This document shows, piece after piece, positions 1 through 5,873 of a stretch of 6,026 nt of DNA. The notes below the pieces were generated by a model. It saw only the letters and a list, made by a program, of their open reading frames with translations. It had not been told where the DNA came from and did no database searches. The DNA comes from Nitrosotalea sp. (GTDB taxonomy: Archaea; Thermoproteota; Nitrososphaeria; Nitrososphaerales; Nitrosopumilaceae): positions 1-6,026 of the forward strand of contig JAKEIJ010000089.1 in the NCBI GenBank assembly GCA_022545805.1, in the 5' to 3' direction. Within the stretch, counting starts at the first letter, position 1. Each line of letters starts with the position of its first letter. Both the position numbers and the translations under genes were made by a program.

Positions 1-1
1 A

Positions 2-337
2 AAACCAATAGTGGAATTAAAGATTACCGGAGAAGGTTACGAGCCAGGACTGGTTCAAGCACAGATCTCAAAATTAACGGATATAACATTACGCTGCTTT
101 TGGAAATATATTTCAAAAGAACAGAACGGTTCCGTATATGTGAATAAGCCATTGAAGATCGAAGATGAGATGTACAGGATTGCAACAGACATTCTTGGTT
201 CCACAGAGATGGCAAATTTTGCAATAAACGAACTTTTACCATTATTATCAAAAGGGAATACAGACGAGGCAAGCCAGACAATAATTGATAATTTTGAGAG
301 ATTCAAAAAAGGAGTAAAACATGCTACAATCAGTTGA
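2..337 (+). CDS. mre11: Probable Mre11 nuclease, C-terminal part only (5' end outside window)
   Basis: The frame is open to the left edge: KPI precedes the GTG at 11, so that GTG is probably an internal valine and the gene begins outside the window. About 111 codons are visible. They start with a short beta-strand-like stretch (KPIVELKITG) followed by a mostly helical tail. The catalytic phosphoesterase motifs would lie upstream and cannot be seen. The Mre11 call rests on position: in archaea mre11 usually sits directly before rad50 in one operon, and here the last 17 nt overlap the rad50 start. The visible C-terminal portion fits the capping and Rad50-binding end of Mre11, which diverges strongly between lineages. 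Mre11 would be the Mn-dependent nuclease of the Mre11-Rad50 break-processing complex. An unrelated small protein starting at GTG 11 is possible but less likely, because no promoter or Shine-Dalgarno can be judged there. Confidence 0.6.
   Translation, partial: KPIVELKITGEGYEPGLVQAQISKLTDITLRCFWKYISKEQNGSVYVNKPLKIEDEMYRIATDILGSTEMANFAINELLPLLSKGNTDEASQTIIDNFERFKKGVKHATIS
311..314 (+). promoter_or_regulatory. Shine-Dalgarno GGAG for rad50
   Basis: GGAG lies 6 nt before the ATG at 321, inside the end of the upstream reading frame. It supports the 321 start and translation of rad50 from a shared mRNA with the preceding gene. It contrasts with the genes further right, which lack such a site. Confidence 0.6.
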
Positions 338-2396
338 GCTGGAAAACTTTCTGTCACACAAGAATACAAAGTTGACATTTGACAAAGGTGTCACAGTATT
401 TGTCGGGCAAAATGGTGCTGGAAAATCAAGCATCATAGATGCAATAACATTTGCATTGTTCGGAGAGCACCTGAGAAAATCAACAAAGGGACTATTACGA
501 AGAGGAAACAACCAGGCATATGCAAAAGTAGAGTTTTCAATAGGAAATAGACACTTTGATGCAGTTCGCAAGATTGATTCCAAGGGAACGGTGGGTGCTG
601 TACTTCAGGAAAAGGTGAACGGTGAACTAGTCCCTCTTGCGGCAGGGGAACGAAAGCAATTTGGTGAATCTATGACAAAAACCATAGAATCCCTAATTGG
701 GCTAGACTTTGAAAAACTCAAGGTTGCATCGATCGTTCAGCAAGGAGAACTTCAGGCAATAATCGAGACAGACCCTAGAAAATTCAAGGAACTGATCAAT
801 GCAGTAATCGGAATAGATAAGCTGGATATCGCATTCGAATCCATGAAAAAAACAATTGACAGTTTCAGAGATACTACAAGGACCAAACTAGGTTACGATG
901 ATACCAATATCGATGTTTTACAAAACAGAGTTGATATGTTGTTAAAAGAGATAGCATCGCTTGAACCACAAAAGAAGAGGCTTGAAGATGACAAGAATTT
1001 ACAAGAGCAAGAATTTGTCAAACTAGAAAAAACCATTGAAACAGAGATTCCAAAAGAGCTAAAGATTAAAGAAATAGAGAACAAGAAAGAAGACCTTCTC
1101 AGATACATACGGGATACCATCGTCAAGATGAAACGAGACTTGGTAGAAAAAGAGAAAAAACTTGCCGAGTGCTCAAACAGCTTGTCGATTGCATCATTGA
1201 AGGTACAAGTAGAAATAGATGCAAAGCAGGCACAGTTAGACATTGATAAGATCAATACAGAACTAAAGCAAGTTGGCGAAAACACAGCCACAATCAAAAG
1301 CCAACAAGACATTGCAAATAGATTACACCTTGTAGATGGCAAATGTCCAGTCTGTGATTCTAGTGTAGAGAAACTAAACCCATTGTTTGATGAAAAATAT
1401 ATCACATCAGAACTTGAGACATTAAAAAAGAAGAAAGAATTTTTCACAAAGGAAAGCATTACAATTCAGAGCAAGAAAAAAGAACTTGACCTGAAATTAC
1501 AGCAAGTCATAACAGCAGAAGGAATTCTGGCTTCGAATAACATCAAAAACCAAGAGGATTTGGCTAGACTTCAAGAGGAGATATCAAAATTACAGGTAAA
1601 TACAAGAGAATTGCCTCATGAGTTAAGCACTACAAATCTAATTCAATATGCAATTGACGAATACTCGACTGATATGATAAAAATAATAACCAATCTAGTT
1701 GACGAGACCAGAGATTTTAACATCAACAATTTCAGGGATTTAAAATCAAGACTAGAACAACAAAGAAAAATTCTCAGTACGCTAGACCAAAATATTGTTG
1801 CAGTAAATACAAAATTAAAGATTCACCAAGATGATTATGAAAAGATCTCAAAAATATTGTTTGAATTGCAGATAGTGAAACAATACGTCTCAAGCCTTGA
1901 GACAATACGAAACCAAATCTACAACAGAGATGGCCCTGTTGCCACTAGCCTTCGCTCCTGGGCACTCAACATGATATCACAAAAGGCATCAGATTATCTT
2001 TCAACGTTTAATGTAAAAATTCAGAGAATTGCATTGAGTGAAAAATCAAGAGATATTGGAATAACATGTTATGCAGGAAATCTAGAGCTTGATCTAGAAT
2101 CGTTGAGCGGTGGAGAAAAAGTCAGTGCGGCACTTGCATTGCGTCTTGGAATGGCTCACTTGATGGGAACATCAAACTTGAATTTCATAATTCTTGACGA
2201 ACCAACCACTCACTTGGACCAAGAAAGAAGAAAATCCCTTGTGAGCGTACTATCGCAGGCATTTGAATCAAACATTGATGCAATATCCCAGTTTATCATA
2301 ATCACACATGACTCTGAAATATTTGAAAACTCAAACATTGATGCAATCTATGATTTCAAGTCAACGCCAGAAGGAACTATAGTTACGCCAATCTAG
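321..2396 (+). CDS. rad50: DNA double-strand break repair ATPase Rad50
   Basis: Rad50 is the SMC-like ATPase that partners Mre11 in tethering and processing DNA ends. All ABC-ATPase elements are visible in order: Walker A GQNGAGKS (29-36), Q-loop glutamine at 140 (IVQQGE), signature LSGGEK (595-600), Walker B IILDEP (623-628) with catalytic E627, D-loop THLD (630-633) and H-loop H663. The middle is Glu/Lys/Leu-rich coiled coil, interrupted by a zinc hook CPVC (C342, C345) that would dimerise two Rad50 molecules through one zinc ion. The C-terminal lobe begins near RDGP (536-539). At 691 aa it is short; many archaeal Rad50 proteins are near 850-900 aa and eukaryotic ones about 1300. The loss is all in the coils, roughly 150-190 residues per arm. 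The start at 321 is supported by GGAG at 311 and by the normal distance to Walker A. It overlaps the upstream gene by 17 nt, so the two are probably co-transcribed and translationally coupled. Confidence 0.97.
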   Translation: MLQSVELENFLSHKNTKLTFDKGVTVFVGQNGAGKSSIIDAITFALFGEHLRKSTKGLLRRGNNQAYAKVEFSIGNRHFDAVRKIDSKGTVGAVLQEKVNGELVPLAAGERKQFGESMTKTIESLIGLDFEKLKVASIVQQGELQAIIETDPRKFKELINAVIGIDKLDIAFESMKKTIDSFRDTTRTKLGYDDTNIDVLQNRVDMLLKEIASLEPQKKRLEDDKNLQEQEFVKLEKTIETEIPKELKIKEIENKKEDLLRYIRDTIVKMKRDLVEKEKKLAECSNSLSIASLKVQVEIDAKQAQLDIDKINTELKQVGENTATIKSQQDIANRLHLVDGKCPVCDSSVEKLNPLFDEKYITSELETLKKKKEFFTKESITIQSKKKELDLKLQQVITAEGILASNNIKNQEDLARLQEEISKLQVNTRELPHELSTTNLIQYAIDEYSTDMIKIITNLVDETRDFNINNFRDLKSRLEQQRKILSTLDQNIVAVNTKLKIHQDDYEKISKILFELQIVKQYVSSLETIRNQIYNRDGPVATSLRSWALNMISQKASDYLSTFNVKIQRIALSEKSRDIGITCYAGNLELDLESLSGGEKVSAALALRLGMAHLMGTSNLNFIILDEPTTHLDQERRKSLVSVLSQAFESNIDAISQFIIITHDSEIFENSNIDAIYDFKSTPEGTIVTPI

Positions 2397-2405
2397 ACGC
2401 CGTAT

Positions 2406-2663
2406 TTACGGGCAGCCTTCCATCTTTTGGATGAAATAGCCTTTCTTTTGGATCTCGTTGGCAATGGGTTCTGGTGCACCTTGTGAATGGCAGAACTGAC
2501 ATTCCTCGGTTGAAACCTTTGACTCACCCTCTCCGATAGTCTTGAGCCATTCTTTTGCATACTGGATTGCCTTTTGGTGATCCTTCTGGCTTGTAATGAC
2601 GTCAAAATGCATCGTATGGCCGTCCTTTGCCTCTACGTATGTATCGTATACGTGAATTTCCAT
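2406..2663 (-). CDS. DUF2024 family small cytoplasmic protein
   Basis: This 85-aa protein matches, from memory, the DUF2024 family pattern: an N-terminal MEIHVYDTYV, then DGHTMHFDV, a central amphipathic helix ending in KEWL (37-40), and a C-terminal Cys/His segment ECQFCH (54-59) followed by a GYFI strand and a final MEGC. The family has no assigned biochemical function. C55, C58, H59 and C84 could bind a metal such as zinc. There is no signal peptide, so the protein should be cytoplasmic and the CxxCH is unlikely to carry haem. The gene is convergent with rad50 (9 nt between stops), so the rad50 transcript may run antisense into it. The ATG at 2663 has no Shine-Dalgarno but has a TATA-like box about 25 nt upstream, which favours a leaderless mRNA starting at this codon. 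A second minus-strand frame over 2393-2605 overlaps it and looks like a shadow. Confidence 0.85.
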   Translation of the reverse strand: MEIHVYDTYVEAKDGHTMHFDVITSQKDHQKAIQYAKEWLKTIGEGESKVSTEECQFCHSQGAPEPIANEIQKKGYFIQKMEGCP

Positions 2664-2684
2664 AATTCTTATTCTAAAATAGGG

Positions 2685-2692
2685 ATATTTAA
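2685..2692 (-). promoter_or_regulatory. TATA box (BoxA) of the DUF2024 gene
   Basis: Read on the minus strand this is TTAAATAT, close to the archaeal BoxA consensus. Its centre lies about 25 nt before the A of the ATG at 2663. That spacing puts the transcription start at or next to the start codon, so the mRNA should have essentially no leader. Confidence 0.55.
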
Positions 2693-2720
2693 TCTAATTT
2701 GGACAAGTTTTTAACGAATA

Positions 2721-2784
2721 CAAAAAGATTGCAAAAAATTAAACTCGATCAATGCTCAAAACATCCGAGTTTGCGATCAAAAAA
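2721..2784 (-). terminator. Hairpin and T-tract terminator after the secreted-protein gene
   Basis: On the minus strand, downstream of the stop at 2831, there is a T6 tract (2784-2779). Then comes a perfect 7-bp inverted repeat, AAACTCG/CGAGTTT (arms 2766-2772 and 2741-2747, 18-nt loop), then a second T6 tract (2738-2733) and a T5 tract (2725-2721). The adjacent GCGATC (2773-2778) and GATTGC (2728-2733) can extend the stem across an 8-nt bulge, with one G-T pair. Archaeal termination depends mainly on T-tracts, and several lie here in the right orientation. It would insulate the DUF2024 promoter from read-through. Confidence 0.45.
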
Positions 2785-2830
2785 GAGATAGGCATTTTTT
2801 TGTTACTATATCTTGATTGACTGTTCTTTA

Positions 2831-5074
2831 CTATGGTCCTCCTGCACAGTTGTTTGTACAGGAATACCATTCATGTAGATTAGCTCCCACCGTTGCTGCC
2901 CTTGGTCTTACAGTACTATGATCATCTCCCCAGTATTGAAAGATTACATCGTGCGTACTGCCATGGCAACTACTACAATCGGCTGGATAGACGTAGTATG
3001 TGCTATTAGAATTAAGACCTAAGAATGTATATCCATCCTCATTGGCAAATCCAGTCTGGACTACATTGTTAGCAGAGTCTAACAGTGTAACAAACATTGC
3101 AGCATCAGGACCTGTTCCAGCACTACATGTAGCGGCAAAACATGGATCCCAATAAGCTGCTGGAATTCGGTGGGCGTATACGGTTATTCCAGGTGATGCG
3201 ACTTGTGTTGTCGCAGTTGCAGTATTTGATGGACTACTTGTTCCTATTGAATTTATTGCAGATACACGGTAAGTGTAAACAGGGGTTGAAGAAAGACCTG
3301 TATCATTATAGCTAGTAGATGTTGTTCCAGTGTTTTGTACAATTGCAGACCATGTATTTTGACTATCATCAGATCTATCAATCTCGTAACCTGTTATTGT
3401 AGAACCTCCATTATCGACGGGTGTTGTCCAAGAAAGTTTGATTTGTGACAAGGATGTTGCCGAAGCTGTTAATGCAGTCGGGGGTTGAGGCAAGGTAGAT
3501 GAATTCATTGAATATTCATTGCCGCCGTAAATGTCTGGGATTGCAGGTGATGATGTGATTAGAACATTGTTAGAGTCATACACCTTGATTGTCCCAGCAA
3601 GTGGAAAGTGATATGCGCCAACATCGAGGTCTGCAGTATTGCCTCCAGCCTTAGCCGTTGCAAGCGCATTGCCTGCAGAGTCTACCAAGTATACTGTATC
3701 TGCACTAGCAGGGAGATTTATCACCTTGACATCTTCTCCTGCTGTTATGTAATAGTCAAGAAATGTGCCGTTTAGAAGTTTGCCAGGATATGATGATTGT
3801 GGCTCAAGAAATACATTGAATGGTCCAGGCATTTGCAAGTCCAAGGTACTATTTGTGTATACCATGTTATGGTCCAAGTAGACCTTGAGATAGTTGTTGC
3901 CGTTTGTTATTATTGTACAATCCCTTGTAAGTGGTTGGTTGGCACTAGTGTCTGCCCATAGTACATGAAATTGTGTAGCCTGGGTTGCATTACCGCCTGT
4001 ATATACCACTGCCCATGAAGTTCCAGCTGAACTTGTGATTGCGACACATGTTACATAGTTGATTTTGGCTTGTGATGTCTGGACATACATTGCATTTTCA
4101 TAAAACTGGTTTGGTATTGTAGATACAGGTGTTGTTACTACAGAGTGGAACAATGTAGCAGTTTCCCTTGGAGATGCTGCATAAATTCCAGCCCATGCTC
4201 CATCAGAAGTTGCTTGTACTCCTATGTTCAATCCAAGTATGTTTTTGAAAAAGTCATATGGTGCATTTCTGGCTGGTGCATCCCCTCCGTATATCCAGTA
4301 TCGCGAGTTTGCCACCAGTTGTTGTTGCGTCTTGGTCTCATTGTTTAGCGGGTCCTTTGCGACAAGTCCAAATTTGATTTGATTGGTGTGTAATGTTGAA
4401 ACTGTTTTGTATATTGCAGACAAGTTAGTTGTGGTACCAGTTCCTGTAGTGATACTGTGTAACCTGTCTGTCACATTGTCTCCCCAGTGGGAGAATGTAT
4501 AATTGCCATAATCTTCAACGCCTGTTTGATATTGTTGATTGTTATTTACTCCAAAGCTCTGTGGTGTAAAGCCGTCTTTTATCGTAGTACCATTTTGCTG
4601 TAGTATGGTGTAAAATCCTGGCAGGGAAATGCCAAGGTCGTCGGAACTTTTGACTGTAACAGATGATGGACCTATGGCAGATTGATCACGATATATTGCC
4701 GTGATCAAGGCGTCACTTGTTATTGCTATTGATTTTTCACGTATGTTTGAGCCACTGTCTGACCAATTATCAAATATGATGTTGTTGTAATCGCTTGGAA
4801 CTACCAAGTAGTTTTGACCTTGTTGTAGTGTAAATGAGACAGGAGAAAAGCCCCATGATATTACAGCCAAAGTCGTAGGATCCTCAAGTGTCACAAAAAG
4901 GCCTGTGATCATTGTGCCGTTTGCTGCTTGTGTATTAACTGTCAACGTACTTGTACCAGTGGCAGCATGTGCAACATTTGAAAACATTGCTGGACCGGAT
5001 GATAATGTGACCAGAACAAAAAATCCTACTAGCAAAAATTTCTGCGATAATTTTTTATTACCTATTTGAGACAT
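2831..5074 (-). CDS. Secreted multidomain surface protein with beta-repeats, FN3 domain and Cys-rich C-terminal repeat
   Basis: This 747-aa protein is predicted to be exported. It has a basic N-terminus (MSQIGNKKLSQK), a hydrophobic core (13-30) and an AHA|A cleavage site after residue 37. Mature domains in order: two related beta-repeats (about 42-129 and 138-223) with the pattern F-x-x-W-x-D and a final I/S-x-A-I-Y, resembling InlB-B/Flg_new type repeats; a beta-rich region (about 225-525) that I cannot assign, part of which (about 385-445, NYLKVYLDHN) recalls concanavalin-like folds; one fibronectin type III domain (about 529-626, with LSWTTP, GGSTITGYEI, YTYRVSAIN); and a third repeat copy (about 629-743) with six added cysteines. 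About a dozen N-x-S/T sequons fit glycosylation. No C-terminal membrane anchor, sorting signal or enzyme motif is visible, so an S-layer-associated or released structural or adhesive protein is the best guess. It is divergent from the secreted gene at 5331. Confidence 0.85.
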   Translation of the reverse strand: MSQIGNKKLSQKFLLVGFFVLVTLSSGPAMFSNVAHAATGTSTLTVNTQAANGTMITGLFVTLEDPTTLAVISWGFSPVSFTLQQGQNYLVVPSDYNNIIFDNWSDSGSNIREKSIAITSDALITAIYRDQSAIGPSSVTVKSSDDLGISLPGFYTILQQNGTTIKDGFTPQSFGVNNNQQYQTGVEDYGNYTFSHWGDNVTDRLHSITTGTGTTTNLSAIYKTVSTLHTNQIKFGLVAKDPLNNETKTQQQLVANSRYWIYGGDAPARNAPYDFFKNILGLNIGVQATSDGAWAGIYAASPRETATLFHSVVTTPVSTIPNQFYENAMYVQTSQAKINYVTCVAITSSAGTSWAVVYTGGNATQATQFHVLWADTSANQPLTRDCTIITNGNNYLKVYLDHNMVYTNSTLDLQMPGPFNVFLEPQSSYPGKLLNGTFLDYYITAGEDVKVINLPASADTVYLVDSAGNALATAKAGGNTADLDVGAYHFPLAGTIKVYDSNNVLITSSPAIPDIYGGNEYSMNSSTLPQPPTALTASATSLSQIKLSWTTPVDNGGSTITGYEIDRSDDSQNTWSAIVQNTGTTSTSYNDTGLSSTPVYTYRVSAINSIGTSSPSNTATATTQVASPGITVYAHRIPAAYWDPCFAATCSAGTGPDAAMFVTLLDSANNVVQTGFANEDGYTFLGLNSNSTYYVYPADCSSCHGSTHDVIFQYWGDDHSTVRPRAATVGANLHEWYSCTNNCAGGP

Positions 5075-5096
5075 TTCTATTTGTAATTATTTTTCA

Positions 5097-5104
5097 TAGT
5101 TTAA
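5097..5104 (-). promoter_or_regulatory. Probable TATA box of the 747-aa secreted-protein gene
   Basis: On the minus strand this reads TTAAACTA, at -30 to -23 relative to the ATG at 5074. The spacing suggests a leaderless transcript, and no Shine-Dalgarno precedes the ATG. The region is very AT-rich, so other TATA-like words occur nearby and the exact box is uncertain. Confidence 0.4.
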
Positions 5105-5121
5105 TCTCATATACGTACATT

Positions 5122-5240
5122 ATACTGTAATTTTTTCTAACTGAAAATCAAAGTGCGCCATTAGTTCAGTTTTTCAATACTGTAATTTTTTCTAACTGAA
5201 AATCAAAGTGCGCCATTAGTTCAGTTTTTCAATACTGTAA
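5122..5240. repeat. Perfect 55-bp tandem duplication plus 9-bp partial third copy
   Basis: Bases 5122-5176 and 5177-5231 are identical 55-bp units, and 5232-5240 repeats the first 9 bases of the unit (ATACTGTAA). Each unit contains the inverted repeat AACTGAA/TTCAGTT (first copy arms 5139-5145 and 5165-5171, 19-nt loop), followed on the plus strand by TTTTT. Each unit also begins with TACTGTA, giving three copies of that motif at 5123, 5178 and 5233. The array lies between two divergent exported-protein genes. Perfect identity means the duplication is recent or kept uniform. The units could be operators, or hairpins that end antisense or leader transcripts. Confidence 0.95.
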
Positions 5241-5247
5241 CTATTTT

Positions 5248-5255
5248 TTTAAACA
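5248..5255 (+). promoter_or_regulatory. Candidate TATA box of the 153-aa secreted-protein gene
   Basis: TTTAAACA follows a T-tract and would place transcription start near 5277-5281, giving a leader of about 50 nt before the ATG at 5331. The sequence at -30 to -23 of that ATG (around CATTAACA) is a weaker match, so a leadered mRNA is favoured. No good Shine-Dalgarno is seen before 5331. The box lies 9 nt after the last TACTGTA of the tandem array and overlaps the short palindrome at 5252-5264. Confidence 0.35.
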
Positions 5256-5264
5256 TGATATGTT
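5252..5264. promoter_or_regulatory. 5-3-5 inverted repeat AACAT-GAT-ATGTT, possible operator
   Basis: This perfect 5-bp inverted repeat with a 3-nt spacer overlaps the downstream edge of the candidate TATA box at 5248. A dimeric regulator bound here would block TBP/TFB or RNA polymerase. The arms are short and the region AT-rich, so chance is a real alternative. Confidence 0.25.
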
Positions 5265-5330
5265 GTTACAGAATAGTTGCCTAGAGAATTCAATGCATGA
5301 TTACATTAACACCAAATTCTAGTTTATCGT

Positions 5331-5792
5331 ATGAAAAGAACAAGTGTAGTTTTACTTGGAATTTTGCTCTTTGCAGTAGTGGCGACTCCAATGATGTTGG
5401 CATCAAATGCTGACGCGGCTAAATCAAAAGCTAACGCGACTCAATCAAAACCTGGATATTTTGTAATTCCACCAAATATAATTCCACCAATAAATCCTAG
5501 TAAGCATGTCACTATTCCAGCACACCATATCGTGATACATCCATCTAGACAAGTACCTGTGATCGGTGAGTCTCCTGTAAAGTCATCAGTAGACGTAAGT
5601 TGGTCATGTGCCAAGGATGTCTCCAAAAAGGGTAATTCTGAGAACAAGTGTGACTTTACAAAAGACCTGAAGAAGAAAACAAACAACGACACCAACTCCA
5701 AAAAGACTGCTAAATCTAAAAACACTCTTCGTGGTGGCTTTAGCAATGACACCAACTCCAAAAAGACTGATAAATCTAAAAACACTTCATGA
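5331..5792 (+). CDS. Small, basic secreted protein with Pro/His segment and duplicated Lys-rich tail (function unknown)
   Basis: The protein has 153 aa. It begins with a clear signal peptide: MKR, a hydrophobic core (5-24) and an ADA|A cleavage site after residue 29. The mature part opens with a Lys/Asn stretch, then a Pro/Ile/His-rich segment (44-76) with H59, H65, H66 and H70 that could bind a metal such as copper or zinc. Two cysteines (C93, C107) may form a disulfide. The last third is very Lys/Asn/Thr-rich and holds a tandem repeat: NDTNSKKT-x-KSKNT occurs at 119-132 and 139-152. Four N-x-S/T sequons (35, 119, 139, 151) are present. I recognise no family. Being exported, basic and low-complexity, it may sit in or bind the cell envelope. 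It is divergent from the 747-aa surface protein and shares the duplicated intergenic region with it. The stop after the second repeat copy follows a 2-nt length difference between the copies. Confidence 0.75.
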   Translation: MKRTSVVLLGILLFAVVATPMMLASNADAAKSKANATQSKPGYFVIPPNIIPPINPSKHVTIPAHHIVIHPSRQVPVIGESPVKSSVDVSWSCAKDVSKKGNSENKCDFTKDLKKKTNNDTNSKKTAKSKNTLRGGFSNDTNSKKTDKSKNTS

Positions 5793-5799
5793 TGACTTT
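5688..5799 (+). repeat. 60-bp tandem duplication at the 3' end of the 153-aa gene
   Basis: Bases 5688-5726 and 5748-5786 match at all but one of 39 positions, with a 60-bp period. Similarity continues past them: TTCGTGGTGGCTTT in the first copy aligns with TTCATGATGACTTT (5787-5800) in the second if the second is taken as 2 nt shorter. The second copy therefore carries its homology beyond the stop codon at 5790-5792. Confidence 0.9.
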
Positions 5800-5824
5800 T
5801 CTGAAAGCCAAGCCATGAGTTTTG

Positions 5825-5849
5825 TTGCAAGATTACATGATCTTGGCAA
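5825..5849 (+). terminator. Stem-loop followed by T-rich sequence, probable terminator of the 153-aa gene
   Basis: TTGCAAGAT (5825-5833) pairs with ATCTTGGCAA (5840-5849), giving 9 base pairs with a single bulged G at 5846 and a 6-nt loop. TCCTTTT follows at 5851-5857. The position, 33 nt after the stop at 5792, fits a terminator or 3' processing signal. The T-rich part overlaps the TATA-like box proposed for the next gene. Confidence 0.4.
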
Positions 5850-5852
5850 ATC

Positions 5853-5860
5853 CTTTTACG
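5853..5860 (+). promoter_or_regulatory. TATA-like box for the C2H2 microprotein gene
   Basis: CTTTTACG is centred about 26 nt before the ATG at 5883. That is the spacing expected for a leaderless archaeal mRNA, and no Shine-Dalgarno precedes this ATG. The match to BoxA is moderate. Confidence 0.4.
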
Positions 5861-5873
5861 CTAGTTTGACTAG
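5861..5873. promoter_or_regulatory. 5-3-5 palindrome CTAGT-TTG-ACTAG, candidate operator
   Basis: This perfect inverted repeat lies exactly between the TATA-like box (5853-5860) and the ATG at 5883. A protein bound there would cover the transcription start. Self-regulation by the encoded zinc finger is an attractive but untested idea. Confidence 0.4.

Noticed and set aside
893..1459. Minus-strand ORF of 188 aa inside rad50
   Set aside because: Its Ser/Phe-rich translation is what the complement of a Glu/Lys-rich coiled coil gives. The plus strand has clear Rad50 motifs.
2430..2452. T-rich plus-strand tracts as a rad50 terminator
   Set aside because: The T-runs are only four long, are interrupted, and fall inside the DUF2024 coding region. 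They may contribute to termination but cannot be told from coding sequence.
2963..2977. CSSCH codons in the surface protein read as a c-type cytochrome
   Set aside because: There is one motif only, it lies in a loop insertion of a beta-repeat with two other cysteine pairs nearby, and the likely lineage is not known for cytochrome c. A disulfide or other metal site is simpler.
4145..4348. Plus-strand ORF of 67 aa within the surface-protein gene
   Set aside because: Cys/Ser-rich composition with no motif; it is a shadow of the well-supported minus-strand frame.
5122..5240. CRISPR-like array
   Set aside because: The 55-bp units are directly adjacent and identical with no unique spacers, and no cas gene is present.
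5281..5322. Imperfect inverted repeat CTAGAGAATT/AATTCTAG in the leader of the 153-aa gene
   Set aside because: It pairs only with a 2-nt bulge and a long AT-rich loop, so it is too weak to call a riboswitch or regulatory hairpin.
5441..5830. Minus-strand ORF of 129 aa over the small secreted gene
   Set aside because: It mirrors the Lys-rich repeated tail as Leu/Phe repeats, has no promoter or motif, and opposes a gene with a clear signal peptide.
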